In this document: positions 20,885-29,320 of the stretch, in pieces
Layout of the letters: the number at the start of each line of letters is the position of its first letter
How positions within the stretch are numbered: position 1 is the stretch's first letter
IMG/VR virus record: IMGVR_UViG_3300034198_007508
Span: 1 to 42,173 of that record
DNA: 42,173 nucleotides
DNA from: a virus
Direction: 5' to 3' (one strand)
Translations under genes and position numbers: made by a program
Notes under the pieces: model-generated
What the model was told of the DNA's origin: nothing
Databases searched by the model: none
What the model saw: only the letters and a program-made list of their open reading frames with translations

Positions 20885-21819
20885 TGAGTCCACAGGGAGG
20901 GGTGATCGGTGCGGCGAATACGCCAACTACAAGTGTGGCATCTGGTGCCTGGAAACTGGATGAAGTATTGGCAGCGCAAGCAGCGGGAATCTGGCCGCCA
21001 TGTCCATATTCTGTAGATGTCCTAATCAATGCTGGTGGTGGCGGTGGCGGTAGAGGTGGTGGTTCTGATGTTGCTGGCGGTGGCGGTGCTGGTGGCGTAC
21101 AAGTCCAGACCCGTTCTCCCGTAATACCAGGCACAAGCTATACAATCACAATTGGCGGCGGTGGTGGTGGGAGCACTCAAAACGGTGTCTCAGGAAGCAA
21201 CGGAACCGATAGTGCCGCACTTGGCTTTACAGCGACTGGCGGTGGCGGTGGCGGTGCTGGTGGAACTACTAGCAGAAATGGCGTTCCCGGTGGCTCCGGC
21301 GGTGGTGCTGGCGCCAGCAGCGGCAGTGCGGGAACGGGTGGAGCTGGTACCAGCGGCCAGGGCAATAGCGGCGGTAATGCTGTCTTCACCAGCAACAATG
21401 GTTACGGAGGTGGCGGTGGCGGTCAAAGTGCTGCAGGTGCTAATGCTGTGAACATTGCAGCTGGTAACGGTGGCGCTGGCTATGACCTATCTGCTTTCAT
21501 TGGTGGTAGCAGTGCATTCATCGCTGGTGGTGGTGGTGGCGCTGCCAACGGCAACGCTACTGGTTCAACGGCAGGCACAGGCGGCAGTGCCGTTGGTGGT
21601 GCTGGTGGTCGAGGTGTTGCTGGAAGTAGCGCTACCGCAAATACTGGTTCAGGTGGTGGTGGTGGCAATGGTAACGGCGGCAACGGCTCCGGTGGCCGCG
21701 TAGTAATCCGCTATCCAGGCGCACAGCGCGGCACTGGCGGCACTGTTACCACAGCCACAATCAGTGGCGTCAGCTACACCATCCACACCTTCACAAGCAC
21801 CGGAACCTACGCGGCTTGA
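20884..21819 (+). CDS. Glycine-rich tail adhesin
   Basis: 311 residues. After a leader with AWKLDEVLAAQAAG, the protein from about 45 to 285 is made of GGGG and GGAGG runs separated by short variable stretches. It ends VRIRYPG-like (VVIRYPGAQRGTGG) with a beta tail (YTIHTFTSTGTYAA). Poly-glycine sandwich domains of this kind form receptor-recognition tips in T4-type gp38 adhesins; sequence between the Gly runs decides host range. The GGTGGC-rich DNA is prone to recombination, which would help switch specificity. The role is inferred. Confidence 0.8.
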   Translation: MSPQGGVIGAANTPTTSVASGAWKLDEVLAAQAAGIWPPCPYSVDVLINAGGGGGGRGGGSDVAGGGGAGGVQVQTRSPVIPGTSYTITIGGGGGGSTQNGVSGSNGTDSAALGFTATGGGGGGAGGTTSRNGVPGGSGGGAGASSGSAGTGGAGTSGQGNSGGNAVFTSNNGYGGGGGGQSAAGANAVNIAAGNGGAGYDLSAFIGGSSAFIAGGGGGAANGNATGSTAGTGGSAVGGAGGRGVAGSSATANTGSGGGGGNGNGGNGSGGRVVIRYPGAQRGTGGTVTTATISGVSYTIHTFTSTGTYAA

Positions 21820-21821
21820 CA

Positions 21822-22181
21822 ATGGCCCACTTTGCTGAACTGGATCAAAACAATGTCGTTCTTCGTGTGCTTGTCGTCAGCAATGAGGACATCACGGACT
21901 CCAGTGGCAACGAGCAGGAAACGCTCGGCGTGGCGTTTCTACAGCGCCTGTTCGGCGCTGATACAAGGTGGGTGCGCACCAGCTACGGCGGCAGCTTCAG
22001 AGGCTCCTACGCAGGTGCTGGCATGATCTACGACGCGCAGGCTGATCAGTTCGTCTCCCTGCCCGAGCATCCCGCGCTGGTGCGTGCCCGTGACTCAGAG
22101 ACCGGCCAGTTTCTGGCGGATGATCCGACCACGCCAGAAAACGAAGCATGGGTCGTTGTCAGTGATGCCAATGCTGAGTAG
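21822..22181 (+). CDS. Tail-associated protein of a type common in cyanophages
   Basis: 119 residues from the ATG at 21822 (a TTG two codons earlier is possible). MAHFAELDQNNVVLRVLVVSN, then FLQRLFGADTRWVRTSYGGSFRGSYAGAGMIYD, is a small domain recurring in cyanophage and marine phage tail fibre regions. The last 30 residues are acidic. Its exact place in the virion is unknown. Confidence 0.75.
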   Translation: MAHFAELDQNNVVLRVLVVSNEDITDSSGNEQETLGVAFLQRLFGADTRWVRTSYGGSFRGSYAGAGMIYDAQADQFVSLPEHPALVRARDSETGQFLADDPTTPENEAWVVVSDANAE

Positions 22182-22237
22182 CGTCATCCCTGCCGCTGCG
22201 CTTGCTCCGCAAGATGGCGGACAGGGCATGACTTGAG

Positions 22238-22666
22238 ATGACCGCCAGCCGCCGCGAGCAGATCCTGGTTCATATCGCCAACACACTGGCCAGCACCGCT
22301 GGAGTGAACGGCCGTGTCTACCGCTCCAGGGTGGATGCCTTCAGCCGTGATGAAGCGCCGGCCATCGTCATCGAGCCTGGTCAGGACGACGCCCGCACCT
22401 ACAGCACCTGCAAGCTGGACTGGACCCTGAACGTGCTGGTGGTGGTCTACACCAGGGGGCAGATCCCTGATCAGCTGGCGGATCCGATCATCGTTGATGC
22501 CCACAGCAAGCTGATGGCCGATCGCACTTTAGGCGGCCTGGCAATCGACATCATCCCGACCATGACCGACCCGCAACGGGACAAGGCAGATCTCACGTCT
22601 CTATGGCAGGTGAACACCTACCAGGTGCGCTATCGGACATCGGCTGACGATCTGACCAGTCCATAG
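22238..22666 (+). CDS. Minor tail / tail terminator protein, gpU-like
   Basis: 142 residues. The series REQILVHIANTLAS, then VYRSRVDAF with EAPAIVIEPGQD, WTLNVLVVVYTRG and WQVNTYQVRYRT, gives the alpha-beta fold of the lambda gpU / HK97 tail-completion group. It caps the tail tube and joins it to the head. The stop codon TAG belongs to late-motif copy 5. The 56 bp before its ATG has only a 21-codon frame of doubtful value. Confidence 0.75.
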   Translation: MTASRREQILVHIANTLASTAGVNGRVYRSRVDAFSRDEAPAIVIEPGQDDARTYSTCKLDWTLNVLVVVYTRGQIPDQLADPIIVDAHSKLMADRTLGGLAIDIIPTMTDPQRDKADLTSLWQVNTYQVRYRTSADDLTSP

Positions 22667-22671
22667 CCTGA
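22664..22671 (+). promoter_or_regulatory. TAGCCTGA motif, copy 5
   Basis: TCCATAGCCTGA, with 25 nt from TAGCCT to the ATG at 22695. The TAG is the stop of the tail terminator gene. Confidence 0.5.
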
Positions 22672-22694
22672 AAGCAGAGACTGCAGCTGCAGCC

Positions 22695-22865
22695 ATGGCG
22701 CGATCTGCTCCAGCAACGCCACCCATCCCCACGGAAGGTGGCACCTATGTGCTGGACGACAAGACCGGCGAACTGGTGTGCGTGCAGCAGACGCAGGACC
22801 CCATGATCCCTACGGAGGACAATGCCTCTCCTGACCCGGAAGCGCCTGCTGCTGGCGAAGTCTGA
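22695..22865 (+). CDS. 56-residue hypothetical protein before the tail tube gene
   Basis: MARSAPATPPIPTEGGTYVLDDKTGELVCVQ... An extended, acidic and Pro-rich protein with one short beta hairpin (TYVLDDKTGELVCV). It ends inside the first 44 bases of the tail tube gene, so it may couple its translation. Small proteins like this can be tail tube chaperones or decorations; that is speculation. Confidence 0.6.
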   Translation: MARSAPATPPIPTEGGTYVLDDKTGELVCVQQTQDPMIPTEDNASPDPEAPAAGEV

Positions 22866-23754
22866 AGACACCTACGGCACCAGTGCAGCCCCGGCTGGTA
22901 CCGACGCAATCCTTGTCTCTGACCTGGAGGTAGAACCGCTCCAGATGGAGCTGAAAGAACGCGAGATCATCACCGGCGTTCTTGGCCAGCGTGATGTGGT
23001 CGTCGGCCAGCGGATGGCGTCGGTGAAGTTCAACGTTGAGATGGCCGGCTCTGGCGCGGCTGGTACCGCACCGGCCTACAGCCCGATCCTCAAGGCCTGC
23101 GGCTTTTCAGAGACCATCTCCAACGGCACCAGCGTCACCTATGCGCCGGTGTCCAGCAGCTACAGCAGCTGCACGCTGGACTTCCGCAATGACGGCATCA
23201 AGCATCTGATCGTCGGCGCCCGTGGCACCTTCAGCATTGAGATGTCCGCTGGCGACATTCCGATGATGGCTTTCGAGATGCAAGGCCTGTATGGAGCACC
23301 TACCGCTGTCGCTAATCCATCAACCACCTACAGCAATCAGGTGGCGCCTGTGGCGGTCAACAGCGACAACACCACAACGGTGAGCGTTCACGGCTACGCC
23401 GCCTGCATGAACAGTTTCAGCCTGGAGCTTGCCAATGAGGTGATCTTCCGCAGCCTGGCCGGATGCTCCAGTCAGGTCATGCTGCCGGACCGCAAGCCGA
23501 CCGGTGAGATCTCGATTGAGCTGCCGGCACTTGGCACGAAGGACTTCTTTGCGATTGCTTCGGCGCAAACCAAGGGCGCGATCGGCTGGACCCATGGCAC
23601 CACCGCCGGGAACATCGTCACTTTCAACGCTCCCACCTCAGCGTTTGATTCGCCTTCCTTTGAGGACGGCGATGGGATCCAGCACATCAAGCTGCCATTC
23701 CGGCCGATCCCAACCTCTGCAGGCAACAACGAGTTCTCCCTGGTGCTGACCTGA
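22822..23754 (+). CDS. Major tail tube protein
   Basis: 310 residues. RLLLAKSEDTYGTSAAPAGTDAILVSDLEVEP is the usual opening of siphovirus tube proteins, followed by long beta stretches and repeated FSLELANEVIFRSLAG and EISIELPALGTKDFF, with FEMQGLYG in the middle. GGAGG at 22814-22818 precedes the ATG. Hexamers of this protein stack to form the tube. Confidence 0.88.
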   Translation: MPLLTRKRLLLAKSEDTYGTSAAPAGTDAILVSDLEVEPLQMELKEREIITGVLGQRDVVVGQRMASVKFNVEMAGSGAAGTAPAYSPILKACGFSETISNGTSVTYAPVSSSYSSCTLDFRNDGIKHLIVGARGTFSIEMSAGDIPMMAFEMQGLYGAPTAVANPSTTYSNQVAPVAVNSDNTTTVSVHGYAACMNSFSLELANEVIFRSLAGCSSQVMLPDRKPTGEISIELPALGTKDFFAIASAQTKGAIGWTHGTTAGNIVTFNAPTSAFDSPSFEDGDGIQHIKLPFRPIPTSAGNNEFSLVLT

Positions 23755-23755
23755 T

Positions 23756-24133
23756 ATGGCGTTCGTCATTGAGCAGACCCCGACCTTCACCCATCCCATC
23801 ACCATCCGGGAACTGCAGGACGGCGGGAAGTACCGAACCCATCAGTTTGAGGCAGTCTTTCGCCGGCTGCCCCAGAGTCGGATGGAGGAGGTGCAGCTGC
23901 TGTACCAGCAGATGAAGGCCGCCGCCGCTCGTGATCAGCCCCTGGAGGGCATCCCGACGCGGGAGATCGCCTCGGAGATCTTGGCCGGGTGGAACGGCAT
24001 CACCGAGCCCGACGGGTCACCAGTGGAGTTCAGCGAAACCTACAAGGCGCAGCTGCTGGAGGTGGCCACTGTTGCGGACGTGTTGGTGGAGACGTTCTTT
24101 GAGGCCCATCAGAAGGCCCGCTCAAAAAACTGA
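23756..24133 (+). CDS. Tail assembly chaperone, gpG-like
   Basis: 125 residues: a beta-rich start (FVIEQTPTFTHPITIRE) then helices with VFRRLPQSRMEEVQLLYQQMK. Ends AAA AAC TGA; the last codons form a -1 slippery heptamer. By analogy with lambda gpG it keeps the tape measure unstructured until tube assembly. It starts one base after the tube stop. Confidence 0.85.
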   Translation: MAFVIEQTPTFTHPITIRELQDGGKYRTHQFEAVFRRLPQSRMEEVQLLYQQMKAAAARDQPLEGIPTREIASEILAGWNGITEPDGSPVEFSETYKAQLLEVATVADVLVETFFEAHQKARSKN

Positions 24134-24163
24134 CCGGCGCCGTGGATTACTTGCTCCACGGCG
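24124..24163 (+). promoter_or_regulatory. Programmed -1 frameshift signal
   Basis: Slippery heptamer A-AAA-AAC at 24124-24130 in the reading frame, immediately before TGA. Seven bases later a 9-bp perfect stem CGCCGTGGA / TCCACGGCG (24138-24146 with 24155-24163) closes an 8-nt loop. After slipping, the frame continues through CTG ACC directly into the GTG frame at 24142. Confidence 0.92.
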
Positions 24164-24459
24164 GCAGCCAGATCAATGATGAGCTGATGGCGGATGCCAA
24201 GGAGTACGGGATCATCCTGCCGGAACACCTATGTCAGTCCCAGGACTTCAGCCTATGGGTTGAGCATCTACCGGTGGTGGATCTGTTCAGCCGGTGCATG
24301 ACGCAATGGCGCACTGGATCGAATGGTGTGATCGGCCTGGATTACGGAGTGGTGCTGCAAATGGCCAACCTGTATCAGACGCCAGATCTGCCGGGAGTGA
24401 TGGAGGACCTGTTGATCATGGAGCTTCACGCCCGCGAACTACTGAACGAGAAGAGGTGA
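24142..24459 (+). CDS. Frameshift extension of the tail chaperone, gpT-like
   Basis: 105 codons counted from the GTG at 24142, but most likely made only as the -1 extension of the preceding gene (about 234 residues in the fused product). The domain is helical: LMADAKEYGIILPEHL, WVEHLPVVDLFSRC, then LDYGVVLQMANLY. This matches the C-terminal T part of lambda gpGT, which binds the tape measure and tube subunits. Its stop lies 4 bp before the tape measure ATG. Confidence 0.85.
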   Translation: MDYLLHGGSQINDELMADAKEYGIILPEHLCQSQDFSLWVEHLPVVDLFSRCMTQWRTGSNGVIGLDYGVVLQMANLYQTPDLPGVMEDLLIMELHARELLNEKR

Positions 24460-24463
24460 CCTG

Positions 24464-26452
24464 ATGGCGACGATGGAAGCCCTGCTGAAGATCCGCGCTG
24501 ATGTGCAGGGTGAGGGTGAGGTCGGGAAACTTGGCGCTGCGTTGAGTGGGTTGAACACCACTGCCACAAAAGTAAGCGGCGGCCTGAAGGGGATGCTTGG
24601 CAGCGTCGGCGGGTTGAGTGGTGCGCTGGGCAACCTGGTCCCCATGGCAACTGGTGCCGGCCTAGTGGCTCTCGGAAAGAGCGCGATTGATGCTGCCGAT
24701 AACATGCGCGATATGGCGCAGAAGACGGGTGTCAGCGTTGAGATGTTGAGCCGGTTTCAGCAAGCTGCAAAGATGAGCGGGACTGACATTAATGCAGTCA
24801 GTGGCGCAATGATCAAGCTAAATAAGAATATGGCGACAGGTGATGACAAGGCCGCAAAGGCGCTTGCAAGTCTTGGCATCAGCGCACGAGATGCCAGCGG
24901 GAAACTCAAGTCTGCCGATGCCGTCATGCTGGAGGTAGCTGATAAGTTTGCGAAGATGCCAGATGGAGCACAAAAATCAGCTACCGCTATTGCGTTGTTT
25001 GGCCGGTCTGGCGCTGACATGATTCCGATGCTGAATGGTGGGAGCAAGGCAATCAAGGATCTGTCGGCCACGATGTCTACGGAGTTTGCCAATAGTTCCG
25101 ATCAATTCAATGATAAGATCGAACGCATCAATACTAAGTTTGCACAGCTTGGTGTTGCTGTTGGCACGGCGATCATGCCTGCGCTGGATCTGTTGGCCAA
25201 TGCCGTGACTGGCATTGCGGATCTATTTACAAAGTTGCCGCAACCAATTCAGGCAATCATTGGCGCAGTGGGAGCGATTGCTGCTGCGTTCATCGTTCTT
25301 GCACCTGCCATCTCTGCAGTGATCTCAATTGCAGGTGCATTGGCCGGCCTGGAGCTGGGCGCCATCATTGCCGGATGGGCTGGAGCAATCGGGCCAGCTA
25401 TTGCGGCCATCAGTGCAGCCTTTACCGGCCTGCTGGCCTGGCTCGGCGGCACGTTCATCCCTGCGCTCCTGGCCTTCTTCTCAGGCCCTGTGGGCTGGAC
25501 TGTGCTGGCCATCGCGGCCGTAGTGGCGCTGTGCATTGCCTTCCGCGAGCCGATCATGGGATTCTTGTCCTGGCTGTGGCAGGCCATCCCTGGCGCCATG
25601 ACTGCCCTAGGGCAGGCGCTCTATGGATGGTTCGTGCAACCTTGGATCAACCTATGGGAAGCGATCAAGCCGATCGTAGTTGCCTACTTTGGATTCCTTG
25701 GGGAACTGTTTAAGGCCGCCTTCCAAACGCTCTACGCCATCGCGTGGCAGATCTGGGTGCAGCCTTGGATCAACCTCTGGAGCGGACTGCTGCGTGATCC
25801 GGTCGTTGAAATGATCAAGTGGCTGAGCAGTATCTGGGGAGGAATTAGCAAAGTCTTCAACGCCTACGTGGTGCAACCAATCAGCAAGGCATGGACCGTC
25901 ATGATCCAGCTGCTGCCTAAAGCCATGCAATCAATTGCCACGTTCATTCAGAACGTGTGGATTGGAATGGTTAACACCGTCAAGAACGTCATGCGCGGCA
26001 TGCTGCAGTTTGTCGCCAATGGCATCAATGCCGTAGGCGGCATGATCAATAGGCTGATCGGGACTTTCAATGCACTGCCCGGTCCCAACATTCCGTATGT
26101 GCCCAGCTTCAGCATCCCTGCCTTTGCGGAAGGCGGCTACGTCAACCGCAGGACCGTCGGCATGGTGGGGGAGGCTGGGCCGGAATACATCATCCCGCAA
26201 TCGAAAATGGCTGCCGCCTCCCGCCGGTATCTTTCCGGTGCTCGTGGCGCCAGTGTCATCCCCACCAGCGGCACCAGCAGCACCAGCCAGGCTGCACCGG
26301 TGATCAACATCACCACCGGTCCAGTGATGCAGCAGTACGGGCAGCAGTGGGCCACGATTCAAGACCTGGAGCGTGTGGCCAAGGCCACAGCTGACGGCAT
26401 GCTCGGGCGCTTGCGCACGCCAGCAGCACGCATCGCGTTGGGGATCCGTTGA
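24464..26452 (+). CDS. Tape measure protein
   Basis: 662 residues. N-terminal helical part with the family segment (IDAADNMRDMAQKTGVSVEMLSRFQQAA, about 84-111) and LFGRSGADMIPML. A hydrophobic middle (about 265-370) carries several membrane-type stretches (AIIGAVGAIAAAFIVLAP and following). The C-terminus has FAEGGYVNRRTVGMVGEAGPEYI, the typical end of these proteins, and a Ser/Thr-rich linker. It sets tail length and probably forms part of the DNA channel. The gene has lower GC in its first third than its neighbours. GAAGAGGTG precedes the ATG. Confidence 0.93.
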   Translation: MATMEALLKIRADVQGEGEVGKLGAALSGLNTTATKVSGGLKGMLGSVGGLSGALGNLVPMATGAGLVALGKSAIDAADNMRDMAQKTGVSVEMLSRFQQAAKMSGTDINAVSGAMIKLNKNMATGDDKAAKALASLGISARDASGKLKSADAVMLEVADKFAKMPDGAQKSATAIALFGRSGADMIPMLNGGSKAIKDLSATMSTEFANSSDQFNDKIERINTKFAQLGVAVGTAIMPALDLLANAVTGIADLFTKLPQPIQAIIGAVGAIAAAFIVLAPAISAVISIAGALAGLELGAIIAGWAGAIGPAIAAISAAFTGLLAWLGGTFIPALLAFFSGPVGWTVLAIAAVVALCIAFREPIMGFLSWLWQAIPGAMTALGQALYGWFVQPWINLWEAIKPIVVAYFGFLGELFKAAFQTLYAIAWQIWVQPWINLWSGLLRDPVVEMIKWLSSIWGGISKVFNAYVVQPISKAWTVMIQLLPKAMQSIATFIQNVWIGMVNTVKNVMRGMLQFVANGINAVGGMINRLIGTFNALPGPNIPYVPSFSIPAFAEGGYVNRRTVGMVGEAGPEYIIPQSKMAAASRRYLSGARGASVIPTSGTSSTSQAAPVINITTGPVMQQYGQQWATIQDLERVAKATADGMLGRLRTPAARIALGIR

Positions 26453-26455
26453 TCT

Positions 26456-26920
26456 ATGGCACGCGCACAGTCCCAGTTTCTGCGGATCTACGACACTGCC
26501 GGGGTGACGTATCAGCGATGGCAGGGTTACTACGGCAATCTCACCGTCACATGGGATGAGGCCCAGTGGCAATACGTTCCTTTCAGGGCTGACGGCTTCA
26601 CCGAAGGCATCAGCGGCAACGAGGCCAACATTTCCATTCAGGCCCCGGCGATCACCACCGTAGTGGCAGCCTTTGAGCGTGCCATCACCGATGGGCAGCT
26701 AGTGGAGCTCAGCACTTACCAATTTGATACCAACTTCGGCAATGATGCTCCCCAAACTGCTCAGACGTTGATTGGCCGTTACGTCGGGCAGGTCACTGGC
26801 GGCAGTGGTGGGCTCACATCTTTGATTCTGCAGCTTGGCTCTGCCGTTTCTCCAGTGGGTGCGCAGATCCCACCCAGGAAGTTCACAACGGCGATCATGG
26901 GCAAGGGGGCAAAGCTATGA
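26456..26920 (+). CDS. Minor tail protein (distal tail)
   Basis: 154 residues, all-beta: FLRIYDTAGVTYQRWQGYYGNL, YVPFRADGFTEGISGNEANISIQ, then LVELSTYQFDTNF. It resembles small minor tail proteins of the DUF1833/gpL sort placed between the tape measure and tail tip genes. It probably forms the distal ring. The stop overlaps the next ATG. Confidence 0.65.
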   Translation: MARAQSQFLRIYDTAGVTYQRWQGYYGNLTVTWDEAQWQYVPFRADGFTEGISGNEANISIQAPAITTVVAAFERAITDGQLVELSTYQFDTNFGNDAPQTAQTLIGRYVGQVTGGSGGLTSLILQLGSAVSPVGAQIPPRKFTTAIMGKGAKL

Positions 26921-29172
26921 GCATCTTTTCCATTGGTGATTCACAAGGCGGCACAAACCTTACTTCTATTGGTGGCCCGCTAGAGCTGGTGGCAATTCAA
27001 GGCGGCCAGGTTGCCACGCCTTCCACCGAGGCCGCTGCGGCTGGCAACAGCAAGCTCGACACGATGCAGCGCAGCATCGTGATTGGCGAGCCGGTACCGA
27101 TTGCCTTCTGCCGGCGCCGTGGCGGCTACGGAGGGATTCTGATCAGTCCCGGCGCAACGGAAGCCAGGTTTGAGAACGACGAAACCAACGCCGTCACCGC
27201 CTATTACCTGCTGGTGTTGAGTGAAGGGCAGCTGCCAGGCATTGAGGTGCGGGACGTGTTTCAAGGCCCGTGTCGGGTTGGCAGCCATTCGCAGACGTAC
27301 AGCCGCAGGGCAGGAACGTGGAAGCCAAGCAACGTGATCGTGGAACGCGAAGGCTTCACCAAGCCTGAAGCGTCGTTCTATTGCGGATCAATTGGGTCAT
27401 ACCCAGGGATGACCACAGTCAGCTTTCAGAATACGGTTCCAGATGGGCTGGATTTCTGGAAGAAGCAGGTTCATTTCTTTTTGCGTGGTGGGATACAGCT
27501 CACCCGATTGGCGGATGCCCAGCTTGGGCCCAGCGACAACTTCTGCGATCTCATCTACTGGATGATGATAAACAGTGGTCGCTGGCCTTTGAGCCTGATT
27601 GATACCGATCGGCTCGCGTCTACTGCGCGCTTCCTGGAGAACAACGACTTCACCTGCAACTGTTGGATTACGAACTCCAGTAACTATCTGGACTATATTG
27701 CAAAGTGGGCGCCGCTGTTCATGCTGTGCGAGAGCAACAATGCAGGCAAGCGGGGATTGCGACCTGTGCTGCCAGTCACGGCAGCCAATCAGATCAACAC
27801 CGGAACAATCAAGCCTGTATACACCTTCAACGAAGACAATATCCTACCCGGCACGCTGGAGATCCAGTACACCAACCTGGCGGAACGTCGTCCGTTTGTT
27901 GCGCAAACTATCTGGCGACAGCAGCTGGAGGATGATTTTGGCATCTTGCGAACTACAGAGGTGCGGTTTAAGGGGACGGCACCTGATGGGCCATATGAAA
28001 GCCATGATCTCTCCGAGTTCTGCACCCGTGAAAGCCATGCCATAAAGATTGGCGCCTACATCCTGGCCAAGCGTGTCTATACGTCCCATACTGTCCGATT
28101 CACCGCTAGACCGCAGGCTAACAATACGCTTGTCACGCAAGGCGACATTATTGGAGTGCGACTGCAGCGACAGGCAAGCACAGCTGGCAGCAGCTATCAC
28201 AATTACCTGTATCAGGTAGAACGGATCACGAAGACCTTAAGCGGTGAACTCAGCTACGAGTGCACACATTTTCCTGTTGACAGGCAAGGCCGAAGCCTGG
28301 TGGCCCTGACGGTTGCCAATACCAACGGTAGCGGCATCCTGCTCAGCAGCAACAAGAGCGGCACTGGCTGCGACATGAACAACGCAAACAATACGACGAT
28401 TCCCATTGAAACCTATCTTCCCGGAGATTATGTTATTGATATTCCCTTTGATGTCGGCGTCGGCGTTGGCGTCGGCGTTGAAGGTACACCTACGGAACCT
28501 GGCGGCGAAGAGCCCACTGACGGTTTCGGCCCTGATGGAACGTTGCCACTGATCGGGTTCCCACCAGGGGAGCAGCCAGTGGCGGGTAGTCCAGTGCAGG
28601 CGCCTAATCCGTGTCCTGACAATCCGAGAGCATACGTCAGATGGTTCTACGGGAATGATGATGAATACCATGAGTTCGTTGGTAACTTGAACGCAAGAAA
28701 TACGGTAATAGTCGGCACTGCCGAAATGACGGCACATTACCCGAATGGTGACTACAACGTCAGGGCTGTCTGGTATTGCCCGCCGCCTGATGCGCCATTA
28801 CCGGATCCAGGGCAGCCATCGCAAGAAACACCAACAACCACCTATCAAGGAAGAGTTGGCAATGGATCGCTTGCTGGGCCTGACAGTAGGATCTTCTACT
28901 GGGTGCGGCTGCAACGCATTTACGCCAACCGGACTGACTTTATTAGCGTTGGTCACCCTGGGACCTATACCCCAATTGCAAATCTCTATGGCAATGGTAT
29001 CAATGGTGGATTCTGGACACCATCGAGTGAAGATGGCTCGTATCCTGGATCCGTAGGCCAGGACGTTCAAGGGATGCGTGTGATGTCTTCTTACGCCGGT
29101 GACAGCCCATTCATGCGTGAACTGGTCAACTATGACACCCTTGGGGGGCTTGATGGCACAGCCTCTCCTTGA
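26917..29172 (+). CDS. Tail tip / central fibre protein (gpJ-like role)
   Basis: 751 residues. The first 500 include VIGEPVPIAFCRRRGGYGGI, the beta-rich hub LLVLSEGQLPGIEVRDVFQGPC, and TLEIQYTNLAERRPFVAQTIW with AYILAKRVYTSHTVRFTARP, typical of phage tail hub proteins that follow the distal tail genes. A VGVGVGV repeat (about 520) separates a Pro/Gly-rich linker and a C-terminal variable domain (about 565-751) that likely binds the host surface. GC is lower than in the head genes, a hint of a separate history. The plan fits a host-specificity protein. Confidence 0.8.
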   Translation: MSIFSIGDSQGGTNLTSIGGPLELVAIQGGQVATPSTEAAAAGNSKLDTMQRSIVIGEPVPIAFCRRRGGYGGILISPGATEARFENDETNAVTAYYLLVLSEGQLPGIEVRDVFQGPCRVGSHSQTYSRRAGTWKPSNVIVEREGFTKPEASFYCGSIGSYPGMTTVSFQNTVPDGLDFWKKQVHFFLRGGIQLTRLADAQLGPSDNFCDLIYWMMINSGRWPLSLIDTDRLASTARFLENNDFTCNCWITNSSNYLDYIAKWAPLFMLCESNNAGKRGLRPVLPVTAANQINTGTIKPVYTFNEDNILPGTLEIQYTNLAERRPFVAQTIWRQQLEDDFGILRTTEVRFKGTAPDGPYESHDLSEFCTRESHAIKIGAYILAKRVYTSHTVRFTARPQANNTLVTQGDIIGVRLQRQASTAGSSYHNYLYQVERITKTLSGELSYECTHFPVDRQGRSLVALTVANTNGSGILLSSNKSGTGCDMNNANNTTIPIETYLPGDYVIDIPFDVGVGVGVGVEGTPTEPGGEEPTDGFGPDGTLPLIGFPPGEQPVAGSPVQAPNPCPDNPRAYVRWFYGNDDEYHEFVGNLNARNTVIVGTAEMTAHYPNGDYNVRAVWYCPPPDAPLPDPGQPSQETPTTTYQGRVGNGSLAGPDSRIFYWVRLQRIYANRTDFISVGHPGTYTPIANLYGNGINGGFWTPSSEDGSYPGSVGQDVQGMRVMSSYAGDSPFMRELVNYDTLGGLDGTASP

Positions 29173-29180
29173 CGCCAACT

Positions 29181-29315
29181 ATGAATAACCGCCTACTGAT
29201 TTGCGAAACCTGTCCTCAGCTGAAGTTGCCGATGTGGCAATGCAGGGTCTGCGGGTGTCTGATGCAGCTCAAGGCCAGGGTGCCAGCTGCATCATGCCCG
29301 CTTGGTAAGTGGTGA
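29181..29315 (+). CDS. 44-residue zinc-ribbon protein
   Basis: MNNRLLICETCPQLKLPMWQCRVCGCLMQLKA... CETC, then CRVCGCLM and CPLGKW, gives a two-knuckle zinc-binding motif of a type repeatedly seen in small phage genes between tail genes. It ends with the typical CPxGKW. It has no Shine-Dalgarno sequence and fits snugly in the 148-bp gap. The role is unknown; a structural zinc clip at the tail tip is possible. Confidence 0.75.
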   Translation: MNNRLLICETCPQLKLPMWQCRVCGCLMQLKARVPAASCPLGKW

Positions 29316-29320
29316 GCTGA

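Noticed and set aside
22171-22236. 21-codon frame before the tail terminator gene
   Set aside because: No ribosome site and no fold; kept only as a possibility.
25931-26572. 213-codon leftward frame in the tape measure gene
   Set aside because: Shadow; the tape measure C-terminus is characteristic.
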